64,000 nucleotides of DNA, from the NCBI RefSeq assembly GCF_021631985.1, contig NZ_CP070225.1, forward strand, positions 3,100,001 through 3,164,000, written 5' to 3'. Below are positions 21,789-30,911 of the stretch, one piece after another. Position numbers and translations under genes: made by a program. Every line of letters starts with the position of its first letter. Within the stretch, counting starts at the first letter, position 1. The notes under the pieces are model-generated. The model saw nothing but the letters and a program-made list of their open reading frames with translations. It was not told where the DNA came from and ran no database searches. This stretch comes from Sandaracinus amylolyticus (GTDB lineage Bacteria; Myxococcota_A; Polyangia; Polyangiales; Sandaracinaceae).

Positions 21789-22613
21789 ATGGACAGCGCG
21801 ATGCGAGATCTCGATCGGGTGCGGGAGCGCGACGAGGGCGAAGGCGCCGGGCGGCGCATCGCGCTCCTCGGGCTCGCGGGGATCACCACGGTCGGCGTGG
21901 TGCTCTCGCTCTGCCTGCAGGTCGGCACCGGCACCGCGGACGACGCGGCCGCCGACTCCGATCCCCTCGCGCGTCTCGATCGTGCGTCGGGCCTCGCGCC
22001 CGCCGAGCCGTGCCTCGACGACGACGGCGCGCAGGCCGAGCGCGACGAGGACGAGGTCGATCCCGTCGCGCTGACCTTCCCCACGACGCTCCAGGGCGAC
22101 GATCGCCCCGAGGTCTCGGCTGCGCTCGCGGCCGCGGCGGCGGAGCTCCGCCACCCCGATCCGCTGCCCGGCGCCGGCGTGCCGACGATCGCGGCGCCGA
22201 TCGTTCCGGTGACCGCGGCCGAGCTCGCGGAGCGCCTGCCCGCCGCGCTGCCCGCGGCGATCGCGGCCGGGAGCGGTGGCTCGCTCGCGCGCGCCGCGGC
22301 GGTCGATCCGATGCTGCAGGGCGCCCTCCCCGAGGCGCGCGTCGGCGAGGCCGCGCCCGAGGGCCGCGACGGCGAGTACACGGTGCAGGTCATCTCGTAC
22401 GACAGCCCCGAGGGCGCGCAGGCGTTCGCGGCGGGCCTGCGCGCGCGCGGTCACCGCGCGTTCGTGCTGCGCGCCGAGGTCGAGGGCCGCGGCGTCGTGT
22501 ACCGCGTGCGCATCGGTCCCTTCGAGACGAACGCGGAAGCCCAGACCTACCGCCGCCAGTTCGAGGAGACCGAGCGGATGAACACGATCGTCGTCCGCCG
22601 CCGCGAAGAGTGA
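21789..22613 (+). CDS. SPOR-domain membrane protein
   Basis: The 274-residue protein has a short cytoplasmic N-terminus, one transmembrane helix (IALLGLAGITTVGVVLSLCL, about residues 25-45) and a long Ala/Pro/Asp-rich periplasmic linker. It ends in a C-terminal SPOR domain (YTVQVISYDSPEGAQAFAAGL.. VYRVRIGPFETNAEAQTY). SPOR domains bind denuded peptidoglycan glycan at division sites. ATG 21789 is preferred over GTG 21777 because GGAGG lies five bases upstream. Its stop codon falls inside the first unit of a 35-bp tandem repeat. Confidence 0.85.
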   Translation: MDSAMRDLDRVRERDEGEGAGRRIALLGLAGITTVGVVLSLCLQVGTGTADDAAADSDPLARLDRASGLAPAEPCLDDDGAQAERDEDEVDPVALTFPTTLQGDDRPEVSAALAAAAAELRHPDPLPGAGVPTIAAPIVPVTAAELAERLPAALPAAIAAGSGGSLARAAAVDPMLQGALPEARVGEAAPEGRDGEYTVQVISYDSPEGAQAFAAGLRARGHRAFVLRAEVEGRGVVYRVRIGPFETNAEAQTYRRQFEETERMNTIVVRRREE

Positions 22614-22692
22614 GCGGCGGTCAGTCCGCGAACCAGACGAACGAGTGAGCGGCGCTCAGTCCGCGAACCAGACGAACGAGTGAGCGGCGGTC
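22610..22692. repeat. 35-bp tandem repeat over the SPOR gene stop codon
   Basis: Two full units (22610-22644 and 22645-22679, one mismatch) and 13 bases of a third (22680-22692) lie between the SPOR gene and the pilT-like gene. Each unit begins GTGAGCGGCG, so the gene's TGA stop is repeated with each unit. This is likely slipped-strand or unequal duplication. Confidence 0.9.
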
Positions 22693-22719
22693 GGTGATCG
22701 CGGTACCATCGCAGCCCGA

Positions 22720-23760
22720 ATGGACGAATCGGTCCTCCAGGGGCTGCTGAAGAAGGGCGTGCAGTACAAGGCGAGCGACGTGCTGCTCAAGGTCGGGCAG
22801 CCGCCCGCCTTCCGCGTCAGCGGCGTCCTCCACTACCTGCAGGGCGACAAGCTCCAGCCGCAGCACACGCGCGAGCTCGCCGAGGTCGTGCTGAAGCGCT
22901 CGCGCTTCAAGGGCACCGTCGACGATCTGCAGCAGTACGACACGTCCTATTCGATCCCCGGCGTCGGTCGTTATCGCGTCAACGTCTATCGCCAGCGCGG
23001 ATCGCTCGCGCTCGCGCTGCGCTCGATCCCGCTGAAGATCCCGACGTTCGAGGAGCTCCGCCTGCCCGGGATCCTCCCGCAGCTCGCGGAGCTCGAGCGC
23101 GGGATGATCCTCGTGTGCGGCGCGGCGGGGAACGGGAAGTCGAGCACGCTCGCGTCGATGATCGGGCACCTCAACGCGACGCAGCGGGTGCACATCGTCA
23201 CGATCGAGGACCCGATCGAGTTCATCCACGCCGACAACCTCGCGTCGGTGTCGCAGCGCGAGATCGGCATCGACACGCCGGACTTCGCGACCGCGCTGCG
23301 CGCTGCGCTGCGCCAGGATCCCGACGTGATCCTCGTCGGCGAGATCCGCGACGAGGAGACGATGGACATCGCGCTCAAGGCGAGCGAGACGGGCCACCTC
23401 GTGCTCTCGACGCTGCACACGCCGGACGTCGCGCGCACCGTGGGCCGCGTGCTCTCGCTCGCGCAGAGCTCGGATCCCCAGGAGACGCGCGAGCGCTTCG
23501 CCGACAACGTGAAGGCCATTCTCGCGCAGCGACTGCTCCCCGCAGCCGACGGGCGCGGCATGGTGCTCGCGCTCGAGCTGCTCGTCGTGACCGGCACCGC
23601 GCGCGAGACGATCCGCAAGCCCGAGGGGAACCCGCCGCTGAAGGACATCATGGAGCGCGGCGCGCATCCCTACGGGATGCAGACGTTCGAGATGCACGTG
23701 CGCGAGCACGTGAAGAGCGGGCTGGTCACGGTCGAGACGGCGCGCGCCGCGCTCGGATGA
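22720..23760 (+). CDS. PilT/PilU-family type IV pilus retraction ATPase
   Basis: The 346-residue secretion ATPase shows a Walker A GAAGNGKSS (residues 134-142, with Asn where Ser is usual), the Asp box IEDPIEF, Walker B GEIRDEETM and the His box LSTLHTPD. The C-terminal part continues to residue 346 without a long extension. This class powers pilus retraction in twitching/S-motility. No other pil gene is nearby, so it may be an accessory PilT-like ATPase. The stop abuts the convergent transpeptidase stop at TGATCA. Confidence 0.88.
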   Translation: MDESVLQGLLKKGVQYKASDVLLKVGQPPAFRVSGVLHYLQGDKLQPQHTRELAEVVLKRSRFKGTVDDLQQYDTSYSIPGVGRYRVNVYRQRGSLALALRSIPLKIPTFEELRLPGILPQLAELERGMILVCGAAGNGKSSTLASMIGHLNATQRVHIVTIEDPIEFIHADNLASVSQREIGIDTPDFATALRAALRQDPDVILVGEIRDEETMDIALKASETGHLVLSTLHTPDVARTVGRVLSLAQSSDPQETRERFADNVKAILAQRLLPAADGRGMVLALELLVVTGTARETIRKPEGNPPLKDIMERGAHPYGMQTFEMHVREHVKSGLVTVETARAALG

Positions 23761-25032
23761 TCACTCCGCCGCGCGCGCGGCGCGCTGCTGGCGCGGCCTC
23801 GTGATCAGCCAGTGCCGGAGCGCCTCACGCGCGACGAAGCTCGCCTTGATGCGCCACTCGGGCCTGTTCACGACCAGCGCCGCGACCGCGATCTGCGGCC
23901 GATCCGCGGGCGCGAAGCCCACGAACCACGTGTAGCCGCGGTATGGCCGCTCCGCGCTGAGCGTGCCGGTCTTCCCCGCCACGCGGATCCCCGGGAGGAA
24001 CGCGTTGCCGCGCTCGTCGTGGAACGCGCGCCGCGCGGTCCCGTGCGAGACCGTGCGCTGCATCATGCGGTTCAGCGCGCGCGCGGTGAGACGACCCACG
24101 ACCTGGCGATGCACCGCGGGTCGCTGCTCGTACGCGACGTGCCCTTCCCCGTCGATCAGCGACTCCACGATGCGCGCGCGCGGCATCGCTCCGTCGTTCG
24201 CGATGGTCGCCGCGATCAGCGCGCCGTGCAGCGGCGACAGGCGCGAGTGCCAGAACCCCGCCGCGGCGCGCGCGCGCTCGAGCCGCTCCTCGGGCACGTC
24301 GATCGGGCTCGCCGTGGTCGGCACGTCGAAGGGCAGCGCCTCGCCGAAGCCGAACGCCGACGCGTAGCGCTCCATCGTCGCGGGCTCGAGGTGGCGATCC
24401 GAGAGCTTCGCGAACACCGCGTTGATCGAGCCGCCCATCGCCTCCTCGAGCGTCGCGCAGAGCGTGTCGCGCCGCGGATCGTCCTCGAGGTGCTCGCGCA
24501 CGAGACGGCTGCCGCCGCCGTGATAACAGACGCGGGTCGCGGGCCCGACGCCCGCATCGATCAGCGCAGCGCCGGTGATCACCTTGAACACAGACGCCGC
24601 CGGAGCGCTCGGCGCGAGCACGAGATCCTCGGCGTCGGCCTCCGCGCTCGAGTGGCTCACGTACGCGAGCACGCGCCCGGTCGCGGGCTCGATCGCGACC
24701 AGCGCGCCCCAGGGCACCTCGTAGCGCGCGAAGAGCCCCTCCATCTCGCCCTGCAGCCCCGGATCGAGCGTGAGGATCGCGGTCGATCCATCGGGCAGAT
24801 CGCTCACCAAGGTTCCGTCGACCGCGCGATGGACGCGCGGATCGAGCGCACGCAGCGCGCGTGGTGGGCGCGTGGCCGGCGCGGTCGTGCGCTCGGGAGC
24901 CGAAGCACGCGCGGCACGGCGTGGTGTGGCCTCGATCGGATCGTCCGCGTGGGTCGGCGAGACGTGGATCGATCCCGTCGCGCCGATCATCGCGATCGCC
25001 ACGAGCAGCCGCGCGATCCGGGACCTCACCAT
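23761..25032 (-). CDS. Penicillin-binding transpeptidase, class B-like
   Basis: The 423-residue protein has an N-terminal signal/anchor (RLLVAIAMIGATG) and an Arg/Pro-rich linker. Its transpeptidase domain carries all three motifs: SVFK (S147-K150), SIN (202-204) and KTGT (354-357). It lacks the PBP dimerisation domain of full-length FtsI/PBP2, so it is a short transpeptidase of the type that cross-links peptidoglycan or acts as a specialised PBP. Residues TLDPGLQ near 98 resemble the strand that opens the domain in class B PBPs. ATG 25032 is preferred over TTG 25041. It is divergent from the FHA-GGDEF gene. Confidence 0.85.
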   Translation of the reverse strand: MVRSRIARLLVAIAMIGATGSIHVSPTHADDPIEATPRRAARASAPERTTAPATRPPRALRALDPRVHRAVDGTLVSDLPDGSTAILTLDPGLQGEMEGLFARYEVPWGALVAIEPATGRVLAYVSHSSAEADAEDLVLAPSAPAASVFKVITGAALIDAGVGPATRVCYHGGGSRLVREHLEDDPRRDTLCATLEEAMGGSINAVFAKLSDRHLEPATMERYASAFGFGEALPFDVPTTASPIDVPEERLERARAAAGFWHSRLSPLHGALIAATIANDGAMPRARIVESLIDGEGHVAYEQRPAVHRQVVGRLTARALNRMMQRTVSHGTARRAFHDERGNAFLPGIRVAGKTGTLSAERPYRGYTWFVGFAPADRPQIAVAALVVNRPEWRIKASFVAREALRHWLITRPRQQRAARAAE

Positions 25033-25131
25033 GCGTGTCAACGTCGCAGCTCGCGGATCGGTGAGTCAACAAAGCGACGGTCTGGTCGCCCGCTTGCGCT
25101 GCAACTGTTTTCTCGCGATGATCACGCCTTC

Positions 25132-26028
25132 ATGGAGGACGAGCGGACGACCAATCCGAACAAGACGGTCGTCACGGTCATCTCACACCCGTCGAAGAAG
25201 GCGGGCGGGTCCCGCGAGGCCTGCCTCGTCATCATCTACGGCGAAGATCTCGGTCGGCGTGTGCCGCTCGGCGAAGAGCCGTGCGTGATCGGCCGCTCGA
25301 GCAAGTGCGACGTGCAGGTCGATCAGGAGAGTGTGTCGCGCAACCACGCGCGCATCTCGCGCCTCGGCGACGGCTACACGATCCGCGACCTCGGCTCGAC
25401 GAACGGCACCTACGTCAACGACGAGCTCGTCGACGAGATCGTGCTGCGCGACGGCGACCAGCTGAAGATCGGGCGCACGATCTTCAAGTTCATCGTCGGC
25501 GGGAACATGGAAGCGCAGTACCACGAGGAGATCTATCGGTTGATGACCATCGACGGTCTCACCGAGCTCCACAACAAGCGCTTCTTCACCGAGTCGCTCG
25601 AGAAGGAGATCTCCCGCGCGAAGCGCTACGAGCGCAGCTTCTCGCTGGTGCTCTTCGACATCGATCACTTCAAGAAGATCAACGACACCTACGGGCACCT
25701 CGCGGGCGACGCGGTGCTGCGTCAGCTCGGTGCGCTGGTCCGCGGGCGCGTGCGGCGCGACGACGTCCCGGCGCGCACCGGCGGCGAGGAGTTCGCGGTG
25801 ATCCTGCCCGAGGTCGGTCAGGAGGGCGCGGCGCTGCTCGCCGACAAGCTGCGCCGCGCGGTGCAGGACAGCACGTTCCGCTTCGAGGGCACGATCATCC
25901 CGGTGACGATCAGCCTCGGCGTCGCCGAGTGGACCGAGGGCGTGGTCGACCCCGCGGACCTCGTGAAGCAGGCCGACGAGAAGCTCTACGAAGCGAAGCG
26001 CGGCGGCCGCAATCAGGTCCGCAGCTGA
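25132..26028 (+). CDS. FHA-GGDEF diguanylate cyclase
   Basis: The 298-residue protein has an FHA phosphothreonine-binding domain (about 45-118: GRSS 54-57, SRNH 69-72, STNG 89-92) joined to a GGDEF domain (about 130-298). The active site reads GGEEF (217-221), and an RxxD inhibitory site (208-211) sits five residues upstream, so product feedback is expected. It should make cyclic di-GMP when recruited or activated through a phosphothreonine protein, linking Ser/Thr kinase and c-di-GMP signalling. No transmembrane part was seen. It converges on the flavoprotein fusion with a 7-bp gap. Confidence 0.92.
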   Translation: MEDERTTNPNKTVVTVISHPSKKAGGSREACLVIIYGEDLGRRVPLGEEPCVIGRSSKCDVQVDQESVSRNHARISRLGDGYTIRDLGSTNGTYVNDELVDEIVLRDGDQLKIGRTIFKFIVGGNMEAQYHEEIYRLMTIDGLTELHNKRFFTESLEKEISRAKRYERSFSLVLFDIDHFKKINDTYGHLAGDAVLRQLGALVRGRVRRDDVPARTGGEEFAVILPEVGQEGAALLADKLRRAVQDSTFRFEGTIIPVTISLGVAEWTEGVVDPADLVKQADEKLYEAKRGGRNQVRS

Positions 26029-26035
26029 GCGCGGA

Positions 26036-28282
26036 TCAGCGCACGACCGCGAGGCCGCGCTTGCCGTCTTCGCGCATGTGCACCGGGGACGCGAGCGTTC
26101 GGTCGAGCACGATGTCCTTCGCGCCGTCGTAGCGGCCGAACGTGAGCACGCCGGTCGGGCACGTCTGCACGCACGCGGAGCAGCGCACGCACTGCGGATC
26201 CTCCATCGGCGCGCCGCGCTGCGCGAACGCCATCACGTCGATGCCCTGGTGGCACGCGCTCGTGCAGCGGTTGCACGAGATGCACTTCTTCTTGTCGGCG
26301 AAGATGCGGAAGAGGCCGAACGCGCGCTGGTAGACGTGCATGAGCGCGGCGAGCGGGCACGCGAAGCGGCACCAGGTGCGACCGCTCATCCAGAAGTAGA
26401 GGCCGACGCCGAGGATGCCGGCGAAGAGGATGTCGACCACGTGGTAGTAGTCGAGCGGGATCCCCAGGATCGACAGGTTCGAGAGCCCGGCGCGGAACCA
26501 TCGGCCGAACAGATACCCGGGCCACGCGCGCGGCTGGATCCAGCTCACCACGCGGAAGAAGAGCAGGACGAACGCCGCGCCGAGCACGACCTGCCCGAGC
26601 ATGTTCAGACGGTTCCAGAACGGACCGTGCGGCATCTTCTCGCGATGCGCGTCGCCGAGTGTCTCCGCGAGCGCGCCGCACGAGCAGATCCACCCGCAGT
26701 ACGCACCCTTCCCCCAGCGCCGCACGATCAGCGGGATGATCACGAACGTCTGGACCAACGAGATGCCGAGCCAGAGCCACATGGGCCGCTCGGTGAACAC
26801 GTTCCAGATGAAGAGCGGCCACGCGAGCACGAGCCCGAACGCGCGCCAGTACTCGCGGCCGTGTCCGTACTCGACGCGCGGGAAGAGCCCGTCGGCGATC
26901 GCGCCGATCGCGCCCGCATCGAACACGCCGGTGCGACCGAGCAGCGGCAGCACGAAGTAGGGCAGCACGAAGAGCGGGATCAGCTGCACGAGCGTCAGCG
27001 TGATCGTCTGCTTCGTCACGTACGGCGTGCGTCGTCGCCGGATGCGCGCGATGCCGAAGCCGAGCACGGCCGCGCTGTACGCGGTCGAGTACCAGAAGCC
27101 GGGCTCCTCGAGCGAGATCGTGATCGTGTGCAGCACCGATCCCGCCGCGGGCGCGAGCGCTTCGCGAATTCCGAACGGGAACCAGCCGCGCGACTCGAAC
27201 GCACGCGTGAGCGCGCCCCCGGACTTCCACGTGTAGACGAACGTGCAGAACGCGAGGAACGCGATCATCGAGGTGATCGCGCGCCCGCTCCACTCGCGCG
27301 CGATGCGCACGCGGGAGCGACGCAGGAAGTCGAGCGGGGCCTCGCGCCCGATCATCGCGAACACACGATCGACCTCGAGCGTGGTGCCGTCGTCGAGCTC
27401 GACGCGCGTGGGCTCGATCGCACGCACCCGCTTGCCGAGGCGAAGGTCGATGGCGCGCTCGGTGCGCACCGACTCGGCGTTCTCGTGCTTGGCGCGCGCG
27501 AGATCGGCGCCGCGATGCACGAGCGTCACCTTCGCGCCCTCGCGCGCAAGCGCGATCGCGGTCTCGCACGCGGAGTCTCCTCCGCCCACGACGAGCACGC
27601 GCTCGCCGCGATGATCGGCGGGGTCGTAGAGGCGATGGTGGACGTGCTCGAGATCCTCGCCGGGTAGGTCGAGGCGGCGCGGATCGCCGGTGCGTCCGAT
27701 CGCGATCAGCACCCGACGCGCGTGCACCGGCGCGCCCTCTTCGAGGTGCACCGCGAGCAGATCGCCGTCGCGCTCGACGTGGGTCGCGCGACCGGCGCGC
27801 GGCTCGATCTCGTGCGCGACCCGCTGCGCCTCGAGCTCGTCGATCAGCGCCTCGCGCACGTCGGTCGAGACCTGCATCGCGCCCTCGGGCACGAGCTCGG
27901 TCGGATACCTGAAGATCGGCTTCCGCGCCGGGAGCTCGTGCACGGTGTCGAACGCGCGCGAGGCCTCGATCACCTCGGCGCGCAGCCCGCGCGCGCGTGC
28001 CTCGATCGCCGCGGCGATCCCCGCGACACCACCACCGACGATCGCGAGATCGAGCTGGGCGCGATCGCGGTCGGGATCCCGATCGAGCTCACGCGAGAAT
28101 GCGCGGACGGCGCGCACCGCAGAGTCGATCGCCAGCTTCAGGAGCGGCACGCCCGTGAGATCGCCGGCGATGCGGAGCCCGGGCACGTCGGTGGCGCCGT
28201 CCTCCCCGACGATCGGAAGACGCTCCACGCCGCCCGCGGGCCAGCGCGTGTGGAGCCACCGTGCGTAGCGCGCGAAGGGCAT
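26036..28282 (-). CDS. Flavoprotein fused to NosR/NapH-like membrane ferredoxin
   Basis: This is a 748-residue fusion. Residues 80-330 are a two-dinucleotide-fold flavoprotein (GxGxxG-type GGGVAG 83-88; second fold VVGGGDSACE near 231) without the TrxR CxxC. A GD motif (LRIAGDLTG, about 36-44), normally at the C-terminal end of this fold, precedes the first Rossmann motif. Residues 335-650 contain several membrane helices with CGWICSCG (529-536) and WCRFACP (637-643), as in NosR/NapH/CcoG. Two 4Fe-4S motifs follow (CISCNRCTSAC 667-677, CVRCSACVQTC 698-708). Likely role: passing electrons from NAD(P)H through FAD and Fe-S across or along the membrane. The acceptor is unknown. Confidence 0.85.
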   Translation of the reverse strand: MPFARYARWLHTRWPAGGVERLPIVGEDGATDVPGLRIAGDLTGVPLLKLAIDSAVRAVRAFSRELDRDPDRDRAQLDLAIVGGGVAGIAAAIEARARGLRAEVIEASRAFDTVHELPARKPIFRYPTELVPEGAMQVSTDVREALIDELEAQRVAHEIEPRAGRATHVERDGDLLAVHLEEGAPVHARRVLIAIGRTGDPRRLDLPGEDLEHVHHRLYDPADHRGERVLVVGGGDSACETAIALAREGAKVTLVHRGADLARAKHENAESVRTERAIDLRLGKRVRAIEPTRVELDDGTTLEVDRVFAMIGREAPLDFLRRSRVRIAREWSGRAITSMIAFLAFCTFVYTWKSGGALTRAFESRGWFPFGIREALAPAAGSVLHTITISLEEPGFWYSTAYSAAVLGFGIARIRRRRTPYVTKQTITLTLVQLIPLFVLPYFVLPLLGRTGVFDAGAIGAIADGLFPRVEYGHGREYWRAFGLVLAWPLFIWNVFTERPMWLWLGISLVQTFVIIPLIVRRWGKGAYCGWICSCGALAETLGDAHREKMPHGPFWNRLNMLGQVVLGAAFVLLFFRVVSWIQPRAWPGYLFGRWFRAGLSNLSILGIPLDYYHVVDILFAGILGVGLYFWMSGRTWCRFACPLAALMHVYQRAFGLFRIFADKKKCISCNRCTSACHQGIDVMAFAQRGAPMEDPQCVRCSACVQTCPTGVLTFGRYDGAKDIVLDRTLASPVHMREDGKRGLAVVR

Positions 28283-28411
28283 CTCGGTGCGTGTACGGCG
28301 CGGGGCGCGGCCCCGTTTCGCCGGCAGATACTACAGTGACTTAGTCAAGAACCAAACGCCGTGATTCGCAACGGGTTCACGGCCGGACCGGGAGATTCCA
28401 CGGTTCGCCGA

Positions 28412-28441
28412 TTGACAATCTGCGGACCCGGGGACCAGACT
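28412..28441 (+). promoter_or_regulatory. Possible sigma70 promoter for cysH
   Basis: A perfect TTGACA at 28412-28417 lies upstream of cysH, but the -10 candidate at the right distance (CAGACT, 28436-28441) is weak and ends seven bases before the ATG. It remains tentative. Confidence 0.3.
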
Positions 28442-28447
28442 CCGGCC

Positions 28448-29224
28448 ATGCGCGAAGCGCTTCGACTGGTCCCCGCGCCTTCACCCGAAGGCGGCACAGC
28501 GCTGGACCTGGATGCGATCAACGCACGGTTCGAGGGCGCGTCCGCCGAGGACGTGATCGCGTGGGGGCTCGAGACCTTCGGCGAGTCGATGATCATGAGC
28601 TCGAGCTTCGGCGCGGAGAGCGCGCTGATGCTGCACCTCGTGACGCGCGTCGCGCCGCGCATCCCGGTCGTGTTCCTCGACACGGGCTACCTCTTCCCCG
28701 AGACCTATCAGTTCGCCGAAGAGCTCGCCCAGCGACTCGATCTGAACCTGAAGGTCTACTCGCCGAAGATGACCGCCGCGCGCATGGAGGCGGTCTACGG
28801 GCGGCTCTGGGACGGGACCGAGGAGGAGATCGCGCGCTACGGCCGCATCACCAAGGTCGAGCCGATGGACCGCGCGCTCGCGGAGCTCGGTGGGCGCGCC
28901 TGGGTCGCGGGCCTTCGTCGATCGCAGACCGAGTTCCGATCGAGCCTGCGCCACGTCGAGCTGCAGGACGGCACGTACAAGCTCCATCCGATCCTCACGT
29001 GGTCGCGCGACGACGTGAAGCGCTACATCGTCGAGCACGATCTGCCGTACCACCCGCTCTTCCATTACGGGTACCGATCGATCGGCGACGTGCACTCGAC
29101 GTCGCCCACGACGCTCGATCAGGACGAGCGCGACGGACGTTATCTCGGCAGCAAGAAGGAGTGCGGCATCCACCTGCCGCGCACGCCCGAGGCCGACGCA
29201 TCGCTGAAGAGCTCGGGGCTCTGA
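28448..29224 (+). CDS. cysH: Phosphoadenylyl-sulfate reductase
   Basis: It reduces (P)APS to sulfite in assimilatory sulfate reduction. The 258-residue protein has the PP-loop MIMSSSFGAESALML, the FLDTGYLFPETYQ segment and the C-terminal catalytic motif KKECGIHLP. The paired cysteines that bind the 4Fe-4S cluster in APS reductases are absent (only the catalytic Cys is seen), so this is the thioredoxin-dependent PAPS-type enzyme. ATG 28448 starts shortly before the family's first helix; an upstream in-frame start at 28361 adds a low-quality 29-residue leader. Confidence 0.9.
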   Translation: MREALRLVPAPSPEGGTALDLDAINARFEGASAEDVIAWGLETFGESMIMSSSFGAESALMLHLVTRVAPRIPVVFLDTGYLFPETYQFAEELAQRLDLNLKVYSPKMTAARMEAVYGRLWDGTEEEIARYGRITKVEPMDRALAELGGRAWVAGLRRSQTEFRSSLRHVELQDGTYKLHPILTWSRDDVKRYIVEHDLPYHPLFHYGYRSIGDVHSTSPTTLDQDERDGRYLGSKKECGIHLPRTPEADASLKSSGL

Positions 29225-29554
29225 CCGAGCAAACGGCTCGGTCGTTCGGACGTCTCACAGGCCCGGCGGGGATCGAACCCGCACCCGCATGCGCAAAACG
29301 AGCGTCTTGGGAAACGCGCTTCCCTAGCGACCCGGGATCTCCGTGCCATTCGGTGCATCCGCAACCCTGCCCACACCCCACACCCAGCGCTGACGCCGGT
29401 AGCAGGTCGCATGCGGCCTTTTACGGTCCGGTTCCTACCATTTTCCGGTGCTCTGTCCGTTTGAGCTACGGGCCCGCGGACGCGCAACGCAGCGCTCGTG
29501 CCGCGCGGAACCCCGTGCTTTCGGGCGATCTCGACGATACGGCCGGATAAGCGC
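29225..29554. other. Non-coding interval between cysH and astB
   Basis: This 330-bp stretch holds the tRNA-like element (29258-29475) and 79 further bases before the astB stop. No protein gene is supported; open frames crossing it only translate the tRNA-like sequence. A short inverted repeat CCGAGC..GCTCGG (29225-29241) directly follows cysH and could act as a weak terminator. Confidence 0.6.
29258..29475 (-). tRNA. tRNA-like gene with about 140-nt internal insertion
   Basis: Read on the minus strand, the ends pair as a tRNA. GGGCCCG (29475-29469) pairs with CGGGCCT (29265-29259) over seven bases with one G-T. TA and a D-arm GCTC/GAGC with loop AAACGGACA follow. A T-arm with stem GCGGG/CCCGC and loop TTCGATC lies at 29282-29266, and G29258 is the discriminator; no CCA is encoded. 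Between D-arm and T-arm lie 167 bases, about 140 more than normal, and no canonical anticodon arm was found. The insertion contains paired segments, including CCGCATGCG (29416-29408) opposite CGCATGCGG (29293-29285). It could be an intron-bearing tRNA, a disrupted tRNA, or a tRNA-shaped RNA of another kind. The anticodon cannot be assigned. Confidence 0.45.
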
Positions 29555-30886
29555 CTATCTTTGGAACGGATAGATCGATCCGAGCGCCAGGATGCCAGTC
29601 AGCTCGTCGAGCGCGCGGCGCGACTCGTCGAGCAACGACGGGTCCGCGAGCTCGCGCGCCTCGAGACGATCGCGGTAGTGCTTGGTCACCCACGCGACGA
29701 GCACTTCGTACGTGCGGTCGTTCATCCAGCACGTCGGGCGCACTGCGGCGATCTCTTCGGGCTCGAGCACGACGCGCAGGCGCAGGCACGCGGGGCCGCC
29801 GCCGTTGCGCATGCTCTGGCGCAGATCGAACACCTTCACCTCGCGGAAGACGCCCTGCTCCACGAGGCGATCGAGCAGCTTCGCGACGGGCGCGACCTCG
29901 CGGCACTCCTCGGGCGCGACGAGGATGCGACCGCCGCCCGGCGGCGTGAGGATCTGCGAGTTGAAGAGGTAGCTCTTCACCGCGTCCTCGACGCTCACCT
30001 CGGACGCGCGCACCTCCACCGGCTCGAACCCCGGGATGCGCGCGGCGATCGCACGGAGCACCTCGTCGCGATCGCGGAACGCGAGCTCGTGGAAGAAGAG
30101 CATCTGCTGGTGGCCGACCGCGATCACGTCGTTGTGGAACACGCCCTGATCGATCACGTCGGGGCTCTGCTGCACGAAGAGCGCGCGTGTGTCGTCGAGC
30201 CCATGGAGGCGCGCGATCGCCTGTGATGCCTCGAGCGTCTGTCGCGCCGGGAACTTCTTGGGCGCGCTCGGATCACCACCGATGCCGCGACGGCCGTACA
30301 CGAAGAGATGCAGCGCGTGATCGCCCGACACCAGGCGCGTGTGGTTCGCCGCGCCCTCGTCGCCGAACGCCTGGCCCATCTCGAGCGGCTCGTGCACGAC
30401 GAAGCGCGATCCGTCCGCGAAGATCGCGCGCAGCGTGCGCGTGGTCTGTGCGGGCTCGATCGCGCGGTGCGGGCGATCGAGCAGGTTCGCGGGCGTGAGG
30501 TGCACGCGCGTGTCGGGGGTGTCGGCGCTCGGCGCGATCGTCGCGGCGTTCGCGGTCCACATCGACGACGCGGAGCAGCAGAGCGCGAGCAACATCGGCG
30601 CGTCCGTCGCGGCGCGCTCGATCACCTGCGCATCGGTCGCGCCCGAGAGCCCGAGGCGACGCAGCGCGTGCACGTCGGGACGCTCCTGCGGCGGAAGGAT
30701 GCCCTGCGGGATCCCGAGGTCCGCGAGCGCCTTCATCTTCGCGAGGCCCTGCAGCGCGGCGGTGCGAGGCGAGCTCGTGCCGCCGAGGTTCGAGGTCGAC
30801 GCGACGTTGCCGTACGACAGGCCCGCGTAGTTGTGAGTGGGGCCCACGAGCCCGTCGAAGTTCGCCTCGGTCGCCTTGGCCGTCAT
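29555..30886 (-). CDS. astB: N-succinylarginine dihydrolase
   Basis: AstB converts N2-succinylarginine to succinylornithine, CO2 and ammonia in the arginine succinyltransferase pathway. The 443-residue length and motifs match: N-terminal [16 protein letters not shown], central [10 protein letters not shown], and the catalytic-Cys segment [16 protein letters not shown] near residue 365. No other ast gene is in the window. The ATG at 30886 gives the family N-terminus (EANFDGLVG). A second in-frame ATG at 30913 would overlap the divergent glycosyltransferase start and is less likely. Confidence 0.93.
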   Translation of the reverse strand: MTAKATEANFDGLVGPTHNYAGLSYGNVASTSNLGGTSSPRTAALQGLAKMKALADLGIPQGILPPQERPDVHALRRLGLSGATDAQVIERAATDAPMLLALCCSASSMWTANAATIAPSADTPDTRVHLTPANLLDRPHRAIEPAQTTRTLRAIFADGSRFVVHEPLEMGQAFGDEGAANHTRLVSGDHALHLFVYGRRGIGGDPSAPKKFPARQTLEASQAIARLHGLDDTRALFVQQSPDVIDQGVFHNDVIAVGHQQMLFFHELAFRDRDEVLRAIAARIPGFEPVEVRASEVSVEDAVKSYLFNSQILTPPGGGRILVAPEECREVAPVAKLLDRLVEQGVFREVKVFDLRQSMRNGGGPACLRLRVVLEPEEIAAVRPTCWMNDRTYEVLVAWVTKHYRDRLEARELADPSLLDESRRALDELTGILALGSIYPFQR

Positions 30887-30911
30887 GGGATGCGCATGGT
30901 AGCGCGCACGC

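Noticed and set aside
29258-29475. Group I intron or tmRNA as explanation for the tRNA-like element
   Set aside because: No conserved group I core segments and no tag-peptide frame were found, and the insertion is short for a group I intron. Kept open in the findings but not asserted.
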